From Sulfurimicrobium sp031426915 (GTDB lineage: Bacteria; Pseudomonadota; Gammaproteobacteria; Burkholderiales; Sulfuricellaceae), in the NCBI GenBank assembly GCA_031426915.1, contig JASJPB010000040.1, positions 1-64,000 of the forward strand: 64,000 nt of DNA. Direction: 5' to 3'. Within the stretch, counting starts at the first letter, position 1. Each line of letters begins with the position of its first letter. This document shows, one piece after another, positions 35,096 to 44,202 of this stretch. The notes beneath the pieces are model-generated. The model was not told the origin of the DNA. It did not search any database and was given only the letters and a program-made list of their open reading frames with translations. Both the position numbers and the translations under genes were made by a program.

Positions 35096-36454
35096 CTAAT
35101 CTATCCCCAGCCGCGCCAGCCGGTATCTCAGGGCGCGGAAGGTAATACCCAGCAGTTTCGCCGCCGCGGTCTTGTTGTAGCGGGCTTTTTCCAGCGCCTC
35201 CAGCAGCGCTTCCTTCTCCACCCGGTCGAGGTAATCCGCCAGGGGCCATTTGGCGCCTGTTTCGGAAACCGCTGAATCAGCCCCTGCGGGCTCGGTCAGG
35301 TAAAGATCGTCCTTGTGTATTACGGCACCGCTGCACAAGGCCAGCGCCCGTTCCAGGATATTCTCCAGTTCCCGCACATTGCCCGGAAAATCGTACTGCT
35401 GCAGCGCCTCCAGCGCTTCCGCAACGAATTCCGGCACGGCGGCACCGGCCTGGCGCGCCAGGCGAGCAAGGATATTGCCGGCTATCAACGGCACGTCGTC
35501 GCGCATCTCCCGCAGCGACGGCATCTTGAGTTCGATCACGTTGAGGCGGTAGTAGAGGTCCTGGCGGAACTTGCCGTTTTCCACGCAACTGGCCAGTTTC
35601 TGGTGGGTGGCGCTGATGATGCGCACGTCCACGGGATCTTCCTGCGTGGCCCCCACCTTGCGCACCTTTTTCTCCTGGATCGCGCGCAGCAGTTTGACCT
35701 GCATGGTCAAGGGCAGATCAGCCACTTCATCGAGGAACAGGGTGCCGCCGTTGGCTGCCTGAAAAAATCCGTCGCGCTCCTGGTCGGCGCCGGTAAATGC
35801 GCCCTTGCGATAGCCGAAAAACTCGCTTTCCATCAGGTTCTCGGGAATCGCGCCGCAGTTGACCGGCACGAACGGTTTGTCGTGGCGCGCGCTTTTTTCA
35901 TGGATGAGCCTGGCCGCCAGCTCCTTGCCGCTACCCGATTCGCCGCTGACGTACACCGGCGCTTGGCTGCGCGCGAGCTTCTCGATCAGGTCGCGCGCCA
36001 GTTGCATGGCGGGAGACTGGCCCAGCAGCGCATAACCTTCCGCGACCGACGAGGCTGCGGCGGAGGGCAGCTTGAGCGCCGACTTCACCACCGCGCGCAG
36101 CTGCTCCAGCGACACGGGTTTGGCCATGTAGTCGAACGCCCCCGCTTTCAGTGCAGCGACCGCATTCTCGGTGCTGCCGTGGGCGGTGATCACCGCCACC
36201 GGCAAATCGGGGCAGTTGGCGCCGATATAACGCACGATCTCCAGGCCTTCCCCGTCCGGCAGCCGCATGTCGGTGAGACACAGATCGAATTCCTTTTCCT
36301 GCACCAGCCGGAGCGCCGCCTTCACCGTCATGGCACGCTCGACTTCCAGTCCCATTTTCAACAAAGTCAGTTCGAGCAGTTCGAGGATGTCGGCTTCGTC
36401 ATCCACGATCAGGGCCCGATAGTTTGCCGCGTTTCCCCGTGAATGCCTCAACAT
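35096..36454 (-). CDS. pilR: Sigma54-dependent response regulator, PilR-like
   Basis: 452 residues in NtrC-family order: receiver (about 13-125, phospho-acceptor Asp in CLTDMRLPDGEG), AAA+ (145-370) and a Fis-type HTH (about 410-450, NKTAAAKLLGITFRALRYRLARLG). The AAA+ domain has Walker A GESGSGKE, the sigma54-contacting GAFTGAD loop and Walker B TLFLDEVADLP. The ATG at 36454 overlaps the kinase stop by seven bases and has GGAGG four bases before it; a longer frame upstream lies entirely inside the kinase. PilR activates type IV pilin transcription in Pseudomonas. The name rests on the domain order, the partner kinase architecture and the PP0621-type gene upstream; no pil structural genes are in the window. 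Confidence 0.75.
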   Translation of the reverse strand: MLRHSRGNAANYRALIVDDEADILELLELTLLKMGLEVERAMTVKAALRLVQEKEFDLCLTDMRLPDGEGLEIVRYIGANCPDLPVAVITAHGSTENAVAALKAGAFDYMAKPVSLEQLRAVVKSALKLPSAAASSVAEGYALLGQSPAMQLARDLIEKLARSQAPVYVSGESGSGKELAARLIHEKSARHDKPFVPVNCGAIPENLMESEFFGYRKGAFTGADQERDGFFQAANGGTLFLDEVADLPLTMQVKLLRAIQEKKVRKVGATQEDPVDVRIISATHQKLASCVENGKFRQDLYYRLNVIELKMPSLREMRDDVPLIAGNILARLARQAGAAVPEFVAEALEALQQYDFPGNVRELENILERALALCSGAVIHKDDLYLTEPAGADSAVSETGAKWPLADYLDRVEKEALLEALEKARYNKTAAAKLLGITFRALRYRLARLGID

Positions 36455-38073
36455 GATCCTCCCTTGCAACAAATTCTGAACTGCCCGCCGGGGGCGACTT
36501 CGATGTAGTCCAGGCTGGCGCCGTTGGCTTCGCAAATCTCCCGCGCCACATACAGTCCCAGGCCGGTGCCGCTGCTGTAAGTCGTGAAAAACGGCTCGAA
36601 CAGCTGCGATTGCAGTTGCTTGGGCACGCCCTCACCATCGTCGATCACATCAATCTGCACCACGTTATCCACATGCGCAGCAGAAACGCAAAGGCGAATG
36701 CTGGCATGGTGCTGCTGGCTGTGGCGCCAGGCGTTGCGGCACAGGTTCCACAGCACCTGGTGCAAGTGGGAGCGGTCGAAACAGATGGTGTCGGCGTGAT
36801 CGATTTCCAGCAGGACGCTGTCCAGCGCGATCTTCTCGGCCATGCAGAACTGCTCGACAAAGCCACGCATGAACGACTCCGAGTTTATCGTTTCAGGCTG
36901 CGCACGATCGCGGCGGTTGAGTTGCAGCACGTCCTGGACGATCCTGTCCAGGCGCAGGGTATTGTCGCGAATGATCTGCAGCAGGCGCGCCGCGGTCTTG
37001 TCCTGTTCCTCCTCCTGCAACAACTGGGTGGCGTGACTGATGGCGGAAAGCGGATTGCGGATCTCGTGGGCGATATTGGCGGTGAGTCTGCCCAGCGCCA
37101 CCAGTTTGATCTGCTGCGCCTGGGCCTGCTGCAAGCTCATGTCCTCGAGGAAAATCACCGCGCCCACTTCCACGCCCCGGGCGATGGGGCTAAAGCGTGT
37201 GCCGACCTGTTTCCCGGTGGCGGACACGCGCAAGGGAGGGAAAGTGGCGCTGCGATCGCGTCGCCACTGCGCCAAACGCTCCGCCAGGGCGGGCGCATAA
37301 TCGTTGAGGCGCAAATCGCTCCAGAAGCGCGGCGGCCCGCCCAGCAGCCTTTCGCATTGTGCGTTATGGCTTCTCACCCGCCCCTTTTCGTCCACCACCA
37401 GCATCCCGTCCTCCATCTCCTGAATCACCAGCTGGTTCACATGCGCCAGGTTTTCCAGATCTATGCTTTTCTGCTGGGCCAGGCGTTCGCTCGCCGCCAC
37501 CTGCTTGGCGAGGAAATGCCCCAGGCCGGCGGTGGCAAAGAAGCCCATGCCCAGCATGGCGGCGTGGAAATAATCCTCCTTCACCTCCATCACGAATAGT
37601 TGGTAGCTCTGCTCCAGTAATACGGCGATGGCGGCAACGGCAGCGAAAAACATCGCCTGTCGCCCCTTGCTGATCAGGCTGCTCGCCGCCAGCGCCACCA
37701 CCAGCAACATGCCGATACCGCTCTTCACCCCGCCGCTGGCGTGCATCAACAGCACGATGAAAACCACGTCGCCGATGGTCTGGGAACTTAATTGCAGGAT
37801 GAAAGGCGGCCATCTGACGCTGACGGCAAGTGCCATGAGCATGCCGAAAAGGACGTAAATGACGCTGACGGCGAAAAACAGCTTCGGGTTATCCGCGCCA
37901 TACACCGGGATAGTGCCCAGCATCAGGTAGATGACGACGAAAAAGCCGCTGACGATCAGGCGATAAAGATTGAAATAATGCAGTGACCGCCAATAACGGT
38001 CCGGCGGAGAAACGGGGCGCTTGAGATCGGCCACGAAAGGCGCCAGAATTTTCAGCATCGTGCTAAACGCCAT
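36448..38073 (-). CDS. pilS: Membrane sensor histidine kinase, PilS-like
   Basis: 541 residues. The N-terminal 190 residues contain about six transmembrane helices, as in PilS. A linker with HVNQLVIQEMEDGMLVVDEKG starts a PAS domain (about 205-300). The dimerisation/phospho-acceptor helix is NIAHEIRNPLSAISHATQLLQ (His near 350). The ATPase domain has NLCRNAWRHS (N box), DVIDDGEGV (G1) and FEPFFTTYSSGTGLGLYVAREIC (F and G2 boxes). It phosphorylates the PilR-like regulator encoded immediately downstream with a seven-base overlap. The NQLVIQ.M..G.LVVD linker is the feature that most suggests PilS over other NtrB-type kinases. Confidence 0.78.
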   Translation of the reverse strand: MAFSTMLKILAPFVADLKRPVSPPDRYWRSLHYFNLYRLIVSGFFVVIYLMLGTIPVYGADNPKLFFAVSVIYVLFGMLMALAVSVRWPPFILQLSSQTIGDVVFIVLLMHASGGVKSGIGMLLVVALAASSLISKGRQAMFFAAVAAIAVLLEQSYQLFVMEVKEDYFHAAMLGMGFFATAGLGHFLAKQVAASERLAQQKSIDLENLAHVNQLVIQEMEDGMLVVDEKGRVRSHNAQCERLLGGPPRFWSDLRLNDYAPALAERLAQWRRDRSATFPPLRVSATGKQVGTRFSPIARGVEVGAVIFLEDMSLQQAQAQQIKLVALGRLTANIAHEIRNPLSAISHATQLLQEEEQDKTAARLLQIIRDNTLRLDRIVQDVLQLNRRDRAQPETINSESFMRGFVEQFCMAEKIALDSVLLEIDHADTICFDRSHLHQVLWNLCRNAWRHSQQHHASIRLCVSAAHVDNVVQIDVIDDGEGVPKQLQSQLFEPFFTTYSSGTGLGLYVAREICEANGASLDYIEVAPGGQFRICCKGGSC

Positions 38074-38090
38074 AGTGGTCTGGTTAGAGC

Positions 38091-38327
38091 TTAATCCTGA
38101 TGCTGGCGACGGTGATCATCGCTGCAGTAGAACTCCCCGCGGGAAAAAATACTTTCGCTTTTCGGCAGATGCACCCCGCACTGCACACAGCGCACCATAT
38201 CCTCCTGCGCCGGAGTGGGCGGCGCAGCCTGCTCATCCTTCTGCAAGCTTGAACGATACTTTTTCAGGATGGCGTAGATCAGCCATACGCCCACGACAAG
38301 TAACAGCAGTTTTATCAAGTGAAACAT
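38091..38327 (-). CDS. PP0621-family small membrane protein with Cys motif
   Basis: 78 residues from the ATG at 38327, with one N-terminal membrane helix (FHLIKLLLLVVGVWLIYAILKK), a Pro/Gln-rich linker and a C-terminal mini-domain MVRCVQCGVHLPKSESIF then EFYCSDDHRRQH. The Cys-x-x-Cys...Cys...His arrangement looks like a small metal-binding knuckle. The frame extends upstream to an ATG at 38381, but the added 18 residues are hydrophilic and lack a ribosome-binding site. Genes of this family commonly lie upstream of pilS/pilR in Beta- and Gammaproteobacteria (recollection), which supports naming the neighbours pilSR. Function is unknown. Confidence 0.7.
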   Translation of the reverse strand: MFHLIKLLLLVVGVWLIYAILKKYRSSLQKDEQAAPPTPAQEDMVRCVQCGVHLPKSESIFSRGEFYCSDDHRRQHQD

Positions 38328-38474
38328 CCGCGCAAAAAGGGTGATGCGGGAATTATCGGGCCGCAGGTATGAGTTGTCCATACAAACAGCGGGGGCCGTT
38401 GAAGAGAACCTATTTTAATTTGCATCTTGATAAGAGCATAATTATCCCTCGCTGACGCAGTGACGAGGAGGCGC

Positions 38475-40034
38475 ATGCAAGCCGACAGACCCGATATCTC
38501 TCACGCCTCCTGGCACACCTCCTGGCCGCGCAGGTATGCTCTCCTGGTCGCGATCTGGAGCATGCTGGTGGGCGGGTCTCTGGCATGGAACATGCACCTG
38601 AAAAGTCAGAATACCCTCAGCACTGCCGCAGTTGCGGCCCGCTCGAACATCAGCAAGGACATAAGCTTCCGCAAATGGGCATCTGCCCACGGCGGGGTCT
38701 ACGTCCACCCCGACGAGCATACGCCGCCCAATCCCTATCTCGACCTGCCCGAACGGGATGTTCTCACCACCAAGGGCAAGGCGCTCACCCTGATGAACCC
38801 GGCCTACATGCTACGCCAGATGCAGGACGATTTTCCCGACGATTACGGCACCCGGAGCCACATCACCAGCCTCAAACCGCTCAATCCGAACAACGCGGCC
38901 GATGCCTGGGAAAGCAGAGCACTGAAAAGCTTCGAACAGGGCGGGAAGGAACTGATGGAAGTGCAGCAGATCGACGGCCAGCCTTATCTGAGAATGATGC
39001 TGCCCTTCGTCGTTGAACAGGGCTGCATGAAATGCCATGCACAGCAGGGCTACAAGGTGGGCGACATCCGCGGCGGCATCGGATCGGCCATTTCCCTGGC
39101 GCCCTACCTGGCACGCGAACGGGAGTTCAGCACCAGCCTGGCACTGTCCCACGGCGCGATCTGGCTGATCGGGATGGCCGGGCTGGGGGTCTCGTACCGG
39201 CGCGACCGCCACCTGGCCGGAGAGCGGCAGAAGGCGGCCAATGCGCTACGCCAGCTCAATGAGGAGCTGGAAATTCGTGTCAGGGAGCGCACCGCCCAAC
39301 TGGAAACCGCCAACGCCGACCTGGAAAGCTTCAGCTACTCCGTGTCCCACGACCTGCGCGCGCCGCTACGGGCCATCGACGGTTTCGCCACCATCCTGCG
39401 CGAAGACTATGCTCCTAGCCTGGACGACGAAGGCAAGCGTCTGTTCCAGGTGGTGAGCGACAACTCGAAAAAAATGGGGCAGCTGATCGACGATATCCTG
39501 GCTTTCTCCCGCGCGGGCAGGCTGGAGCCGCAGGCAGCCAGAATCGACATGAACGCCCTGGCGCGGGAGGTGTGGCAAGGGCTCGAACCCCTGCGGGCCG
39601 GACGCGCCATCGAGTTCCGCCTGCTCGATTTGCCCATGGCTTGCGGCGACCCTGCTGCCATGCGCCAGGTATTGCAGAACCTGCTGTCCAACGCGCTCAA
39701 GTTCAGTTGTGGACGCGAACCCGCGCTGATTGAACTGGGCTGCGAACCGTCAAACACGGAAAATGTCTATTACGTTAGAGACAATGGCGCCGGATTTGAC
39801 ATGGAATATGCCGGTAAACTGTTCGGCCTGTTCCAGCGTCTGCATGGCATGGACGAATTCGAAGGCACCGGCGTGGGGCTGGCCATCGTCAAGCGCTTCG
39901 TGCTCAAGCAGGGCGGGCGGGTTTGGGCGGATGGCAAGCGCGGAGAGGGTGCGACCTTCTGGTTTGCGCTACCGTCGGCGGGCGCGTGCAACAAGAAAAA
40001 TGGGGTTGGAAATGGATCAGAATATCCCGGTTGA
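38475..40034 (+). CDS. Sensor histidine kinase with Tll0287/DUF3365-like haem-binding periplasmic domain
   Basis: 519 residues. The order is TM1 (about 20-38), a periplasmic domain of the DUF3365/Tll0287 type (40-210), TM2 (about 222-240), a coiled linker and a bacteriophytochrome-like kinase core. The periplasmic domain contains EQGCMKCHAQQGY, a CxxCH c-type haem site, so it may sense redox state, oxygen or NO. The kinase has SYSVSHDLRAPLRAIDGF (phospho-His), a NLLSNALKFS N box, YYVRDNGAGFDM and GTGVGLAIVKRFV. The ATG at 38475 has GAGGAG five bases upstream; a GTG at 38460 would place that site inside the gene. The 3' end overlaps the Rcp1-like regulator by 23 bases, so both are coupled. Confidence 0.85.
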   Translation: MQADRPDISHASWHTSWPRRYALLVAIWSMLVGGSLAWNMHLKSQNTLSTAAVAARSNISKDISFRKWASAHGGVYVHPDEHTPPNPYLDLPERDVLTTKGKALTLMNPAYMLRQMQDDFPDDYGTRSHITSLKPLNPNNAADAWESRALKSFEQGGKELMEVQQIDGQPYLRMMLPFVVEQGCMKCHAQQGYKVGDIRGGIGSAISLAPYLAREREFSTSLALSHGAIWLIGMAGLGVSYRRDRHLAGERQKAANALRQLNEELEIRVRERTAQLETANADLESFSYSVSHDLRAPLRAIDGFATILREDYAPSLDDEGKRLFQVVSDNSKKMGQLIDDILAFSRAGRLEPQAARIDMNALAREVWQGLEPLRAGRAIEFRLLDLPMACGDPAAMRQVLQNLLSNALKFSCGREPALIELGCEPSNTENVYYVRDNGAGFDMEYAGKLFGLFQRLHGMDEFEGTGVGLAIVKRFVLKQGGRVWADGKRGEGATFWFALPSAGACNKKNGVGNGSEYPG

Positions 40035-40470
40035 TATCCTGCTGGTGGAAGACAATCCCACCGATGCCGAGTTGGCCTTGCGTGTGTTGAAAAAGCACAA
40101 TCTCGCCAATAATGTGGAATGGGTAAAGGACGGCGCCGCAGCGCTCGACTTCCTGTTCCGGCGCGGAGAATATGCGGCACGGGTAAACTCCATGCCGCGG
40201 GTGGTGCTGCTCGACCTGCGCCTGCCCAAGGTGGACGGGATGGAGGTGTTGCAGCAAATGCGTGCCGACGAGCATACCCGCGCCATCCCGGTGGTGGTAC
40301 TGACCTCCTCCAGGGAAGAGCGGGATATCGTATCCAGCTACAAACTGGGCGCCAACAGCTTCGTTTCCAAGCCGGTGGCATTCGACGAATTCGCCAAGAC
40401 AGTGGCGGACCTGGGGCTCTACTGGCTGCTCGTCAACAAGATTCCGACACAGGACGGTCTATCGTCATGA
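40012..40470 (+). CDS. Rcp1-like single-domain response regulator
   Basis: 152 residues consisting of one receiver domain. The phospho-acceptor Asp is in RVVLLDLRLPKVDGMEVLQQ, acidic residues are in ILLVEDNPTDAEL, and the conserved Thr/Lys are in VVVLTSSREERD and FVSKPVAFDEF. The DxxPTDAEL start and the EWVKDGAAALDFLF segment are typical of the Rcp1/CheY-like regulators paired with phytochrome-type kinases. It overlaps the kinase gene by 23 bases and the HD-GYP gene by four (ATGA). It is a probable shuttle from the haem kinase to other partners, since it has no output domain. The ATG at 40000 is an alternative start with a poorer ribosome-binding site. Confidence 0.85.
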   Translation: MDQNIPVDILLVEDNPTDAELALRVLKKHNLANNVEWVKDGAAALDFLFRRGEYAARVNSMPRVVLLDLRLPKVDGMEVLQQMRADEHTRAIPVVVLTSSREERDIVSSYKLGANSFVSKPVAFDEFAKTVADLGLYWLLVNKIPTQDGLSS

Positions 40471-42356
40471 GCGAACCGCTACGCGTGCTGCTGCTGGAAG
40501 ACAGCCCCACCGATGCCGAACTCAACGAGCGCGCGCTACGCAAGGCGGGGATAAACTTCACCTCGTTGCTGGTCGAATCGTTGGAGACGTTTATCTCCGC
40601 CCTTGATGATTTCAAGCCGGATCTCATCCTGGCCGACTACCATCTTCCCGGTTTTGACGGCTTGGACGCCCTGGCGATTGCCCGTGAAAAATATCCGGAG
40701 ATCCCCTTCATTTTCGTCACCGGTGCCATGGGCGAGGAACGCGCGGTGGACAGCATCAAACACGGCGCCACCGACTACATCATCAAGGACCGCCTGGCGC
40801 GCCTGCCTTCGGCGGTACAGCGCGCCATGGAAGAAAAGACGCTACGCCTGCAGCGCCGCGAAAGCGAAGAGCGCTACCACCAGCTGTTCGAGAACATGGA
40901 CAGTGGCGTAGCCATCTTTCAGCCGGATGAGGCCTGCCAGACCTTCGTCTTCAAATCCATCAACCGGGCAGCAGAGCGCATTGACATGGTGCGGCGCGAG
41001 GAAATCGTCGGGCACAGCGTGGAGGAGGTTTTTCCCGGCATCCACGACATGGGTCTTCTGGATGTCTTCAAGCGCGTTTGCCGGGGCGGAGAGGCAGAGC
41101 ATGCTTCGGTCGAACTCTATCAGGATGGCCGGATTTCCGGCTGGCGCGAAAATAATGTTTACCGGCTCAAGACGGGCGAGATAGTCGCGGTGTATGAAGA
41201 TGTGAGCGAGCGTATCGAGCGGGAAACGCGGATCAAGCACCTCAACCGCGTCCTGCGCACCATCAGCGCCTGCAACGAGGACCTGGTGCGCGCCCGGAGC
41301 GAAGACGATTTGTTGGTCACGGTGTGCCGCGACATTGTCGAAATCGGCGGGCACATGCTGGCCTGGGTCGCTTATCCCGGGGAAGGCACGCAGAGCCGGC
41401 CCATCGCCATCGCGCACTTCGGCGATGAGACCGTGTTTCAAAGCCATGCGGAACTGGAACACGACCCGGAGCACGACCGTCATTGCCTGACCATGATCGC
41501 CATGCGCGAGCGACACACCGCCTCGTGCAACCGGTTGATGGACAGGCCGGAGTGCAGCTTCGACAAGCTGCACCAGATAGGTGTGAATTCCGTCCTGGCC
41601 CTGCCGCTCCTCAACGACGGCCGCCTGCATGGCGTCCTTACTGTTTTCTCGGCCGCCACCGATGCTTTCGATAGCGACGAGATGCGGCTCATGGAAGAAC
41701 TCGCCGCCGATCTGGCCTACGGCATCGAAGCCCTGCGCACCACGGCCGAACGCGACCATTACATCAGCCAGTTCAGCCAGGCGATGAAAAACACCGTCAC
41801 CGCCATCGCGCGCACGCTGGAAATGCGCGACCCCTATACCGCCGGCCACCAGCTGCGGGTGACCGCGCTTTCCGTGAGTATCGCCCGGGCGATGGGGCTG
41901 GGGGAGGAAGTCATCGAAGGGCTGTATTTCGGCGCCATGATCCACGATATCGGCAAAATCTCGGTGCCGGCGGAAATCCTCTCCAAACCGGGCGCACTTA
42001 CCAAAATCGAGTACCAGCTGATTCAGTGCCACCCCGAGACCGGGCTCGAGATCGTGCAGGGCATCGAATTTCCCTGGCCGGTGGCGGAAATGATCGCACA
42101 GCATCATGAACGTCTGGATGGCAGTGGCTATCCCCATGCGCTGAAAAATGACCAGATCATCGTCGAGGCGCACATCATCGCGGTGGCGGATGTGGTCGAG
42201 GCCATGTCGTCACACCGCCCTTACCGTCCGGCGCTGGGGATAGCAGCGGCGCTGGAAGAAATCGCACAGGGCAAGGGCAGCCGCTACGACCCGACGGTGG
42301 TGGAGGCCTGTATCCGGGTGATAAGGACCAATGGCATGCAGTTGCCGCAGTTATGA
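40467..42356 (+). CDS. REC-PAS-GAF-HD-GYP protein, predicted c-di-GMP phosphodiesterase
   Basis: 629 residues. A receiver domain (Asp in DLILADYHLPGFDG, 1-125) is followed by PAS (about 140-265), GAF (about 275-430, with LDRPECSFDKLHQIGVNSVLALPL) and HD-GYP (about 440-625). The HD-GYP signature is complete: HQLRVTALSV, MIHDIGKISVPAEIL, IQCHPETG, HHERLDGSGYP and VADVVEAMSSHRPYRPALG. An active hydrolase of c-di-GMP to GMP is therefore likely. Phosphorylation of REC by the haem kinase could control it. The ATG overlaps the preceding stop as ATGA; the open frame further upstream is antiphase reading of the response-regulator gene. The stop is followed directly by the convergent MFS stop, with six bases shared between the two stop codons. 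Confidence 0.88.
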   Translation: MSEPLRVLLLEDSPTDAELNERALRKAGINFTSLLVESLETFISALDDFKPDLILADYHLPGFDGLDALAIAREKYPEIPFIFVTGAMGEERAVDSIKHGATDYIIKDRLARLPSAVQRAMEEKTLRLQRRESEERYHQLFENMDSGVAIFQPDEACQTFVFKSINRAAERIDMVRREEIVGHSVEEVFPGIHDMGLLDVFKRVCRGGEAEHASVELYQDGRISGWRENNVYRLKTGEIVAVYEDVSERIERETRIKHLNRVLRTISACNEDLVRARSEDDLLVTVCRDIVEIGGHMLAWVAYPGEGTQSRPIAIAHFGDETVFQSHAELEHDPEHDRHCLTMIAMRERHTASCNRLMDRPECSFDKLHQIGVNSVLALPLLNDGRLHGVLTVFSAATDAFDSDEMRLMEELAADLAYGIEALRTTAERDHYISQFSQAMKNTVTAIARTLEMRDPYTAGHQLRVTALSVSIARAMGLGEEVIEGLYFGAMIHDIGKISVPAEILSKPGALTKIEYQLIQCHPETGLEIVQGIEFPWPVAEMIAQHHERLDGSGYPHALKNDQIIVEAHIIAVADVVEAMSSHRPYRPALGIAAALEEIAQGKGSRYDPTVVEACIRVIRTNGMQLPQL

Positions 42357-43568
42357 GTCGGGCTTGACCCGCCGGAAGGCGCGCCAAAGCGCCACATCGT
42401 AGGCGATCTTGAGCAAACCGCAGGCAACCAGCGGCGCGGCCAGCCAGCCAGTGGCGAACAGCGCGCCGCCCAGCGACGGGCTGAGCGCCGATGCGAGGCT
42501 GCGCGGCACCGCCGTGAAGCTTGCCGCCGCCGCCCGTTCAGGCGGGGTCACCACCGCCATCACGAAAGCCGAGCGGGTCGGCACATCCATTTGCGACAAC
42601 GCCGAGCGCAGCAACAGCAGGCCCAGCGCCAGCGGCAGGCTGGTCGCCAGCGCGGCCAGAATCAGACAGACATTGGCCGGAATGTGGGTGAACACCATGG
42701 TATTGATCAGGCCGATGCGCCGCGCCACCCACGGCGCGGCGAGCTGGGACATGGCAGTCAGCAGCCCGGCCCAGAAGAAGAAGGCGCCGGCAGCGGTGAG
42801 CGACAGGCCGAAGCGCTCGAACAGCCACAGCGCGAGCAGGGAATTGACCACCAGCCCCCCGGCGAAGGCATCGATGGAGAACAGCGCGGCAAGCCGCGTC
42901 ACGACCCCGCGCGACGGTCCCAGCGGCGTCGGCGGCGCGGGCTGTTCATGGGACGGTGGCTGCGGCAGGCGCCGGTAGAGCAGCCACACCGCGATGCCCA
43001 CCACAGCATAAACAGCGAACAGGCTGCGTAGTGCGTTGAGCCGGTCGAAGGCATAACTCGCCACCAGCCAGTCCGGCACGGCGGCCACCAGCGCGCCCAG
43101 CGCGGCGCACAACGCGCCGGTGAGGCTATAACGCGCGAACAGCGCCGTGCGCGCGTTGCCCTGGGCGGCTTCCGCCAGGCGCGCATGCTCCAGCGGCAGG
43201 AACACGCTGACATCGCCGGAACTGGGATTGAGGGTGCCGACGAAAGCCACCAGCAGCAGCGGCCAGAACGCCGAGAGGCTGGCGAATCCCAACCCGGTGG
43301 CCGCCATCAGCAGCGCGGCGCCGAGCAGCAGGTGACGCTGGTGGAAACAATGGCCCCAGGCGCCCACCGCCAGCGTGGCAAGCGCCGAGCCCAACAGCGT
43401 GGCGGTGCTGATCAGGCCGACCTCCCACACGCCGAAACCCAGCGCCAGCAGGTAGGCGGGCAACAGCACCGCCACATAACCATCGACAAAGGCGCGCAGG
43501 GCGCGGGCAAGCAACAGCGGGAACGCGCCCCGTTCCACCCCGGCCGGCAGGATCAGGCTTGCGAGCAT
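42351..43568 (-). CDS. Major facilitator superfamily transporter
   Basis: 405 residues with about 12 membrane helices in two halves, separated by a Pro-rich cytosolic loop (RRLPQPPSHEQPAPPTPLG, about 195-215). The first helix starts at LLLARALRAFVDGYVAVLLPAYLLALGFG. The GHCFHQRHLLLGAALLMAATG segment corresponds to the loop 2-3 region. The frame is open another 57 codons upstream through a GC-rich inverted repeat, but those residues look non-coding, so the ATG at 43568 is used. It is the last gene of the minus-strand chromate/metal series, about 75 bases after the ChrB-domain gene. MFS proteins of this type accompany chrBA operons in several bacteria; the substrate is not known. Confidence 0.78.
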   Translation of the reverse strand: MLASLILPAGVERGAFPLLLARALRAFVDGYVAVLLPAYLLALGFGVWEVGLISTATLLGSALATLAVGAWGHCFHQRHLLLGAALLMAATGLGFASLSAFWPLLLVAFVGTLNPSSGDVSVFLPLEHARLAEAAQGNARTALFARYSLTGALCAALGALVAAVPDWLVASYAFDRLNALRSLFAVYAVVGIAVWLLYRRLPQPPSHEQPAPPTPLGPSRGVVTRLAALFSIDAFAGGLVVNSLLALWLFERFGLSLTAAGAFFFWAGLLTAMSQLAAPWVARRIGLINTMVFTHIPANVCLILAALATSLPLALGLLLLRSALSQMDVPTRSAFVMAVVTPPERAAAASFTAVPRSLASALSPSLGGALFATGWLAAPLVACGLLKIAYDVALWRAFRRVKPDS

Positions 43569-43597
43569 GGCGGCCCCAAGCGATGCCTCCCCCCTGA

Positions 43598-43666
43598 CAA
43601 GGGGGGATTGAGGGGGGTTACAGCGGTACCATAAATTTCCGCCATTAACCCCCCCAGCCCCCCTTG
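43598..43666. repeat. GC-rich inverted repeat (large imperfect hairpin)
   Basis: Arms 43598-43620 (CAAGGGGGG-ATTGA-GGGGGGTTA) and 43646-43666 (TAACCCCCCC-AG-CCCCCCTTG) pair with a small internal mismatch around a 25-base loop. It looks like a dispersed intergenic element of the 'AACCCCCCT...AGGGGGGTT' kind. The right arm supplies the last codons and stop of the ChrB-domain gene. Confidence 0.7.
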
Positions 43667-44187
43667 TGCGAGCATCCGCTGCGCGGATTGCCTGCTTGAC
43701 CCGTTTCAGGGGGGAGCCCGGTCGCGGCGGCATTACCAACGCCGAAGAACCGCGCCACTTTCTTCAGCGGCGTATCCGCGCACCAGGCATAGAGCGCATC
43801 GTAGATCACCATGCCATGCTTGAGCATTTCATGATCGTCCTCGAAATTGAGCGACAGCCCCTTGGAAATGGCCAACAGGCCGGCGGCCTCCCTGGCCAGT
43901 TCCGGGCTGCTGGTATCCGCCGCGCGCACGATGCGCGCCAGTTTGTCCAGCGCCGGGTCCCTGAGCTGGTATTTGGCGATGAAGGCATCGAAGCTGCACT
44001 GCTCGCCGTGATGGCCCAGTTCCACGCCGGAAACATCGTAGGGCGTGGCGCCGGTCTCGGCGGCAATTTTCATCACCTCGCCGCCCGGCACATAGAGGAA
44101 TTCCGGCGCCTCGTCGATGAAACGGGCGATCAGCCACGGACAGGCAATGCGGTCTATCTTGGGGCGTTCGCGCGTGATCCATTTCAT
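43645..44187 (-). CDS. Stand-alone ChrB C-terminal-domain protein
   Basis: 180 residues. It matches the C-terminal domain of ChrB chromate resistance proteins: ITRERPKIDRIACPWLIARFIDEAPEFLYV, GHHGEQCSFDAFIAKYQL, DPALDKLARIVRAAD. An additional segment FEDDHEMLKHGMVIYDALYAWCAD follows. The role may be chromate sensing or reduction, as proposed for ChrB-type proteins. It starts 15 bases after chrA with GAGGAA at the ribosome-binding position. The last ~25 residues (from GLPPETGQAG onward) are Gly/Ser-rich and are encoded by the GC-rich inverted repeat, so the natural C-terminus was probably extended by insertion of that element. Confidence 0.8.
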   Translation of the reverse strand: MKWITRERPKIDRIACPWLIARFIDEAPEFLYVPGGEVMKIAAETGATPYDVSGVELGHHGEQCSFDAFIAKYQLRDPALDKLARIVRAADTSSPELAREAAGLLAISKGLSLNFEDDHEMLKHGMVIYDALYAWCADTPLKKVARFFGVGNAAATGLPPETGQAGNPRSGCSHKGGWGG

Positions 44188-44202
44188 TTGGCGGTTCCTC
44201 GG

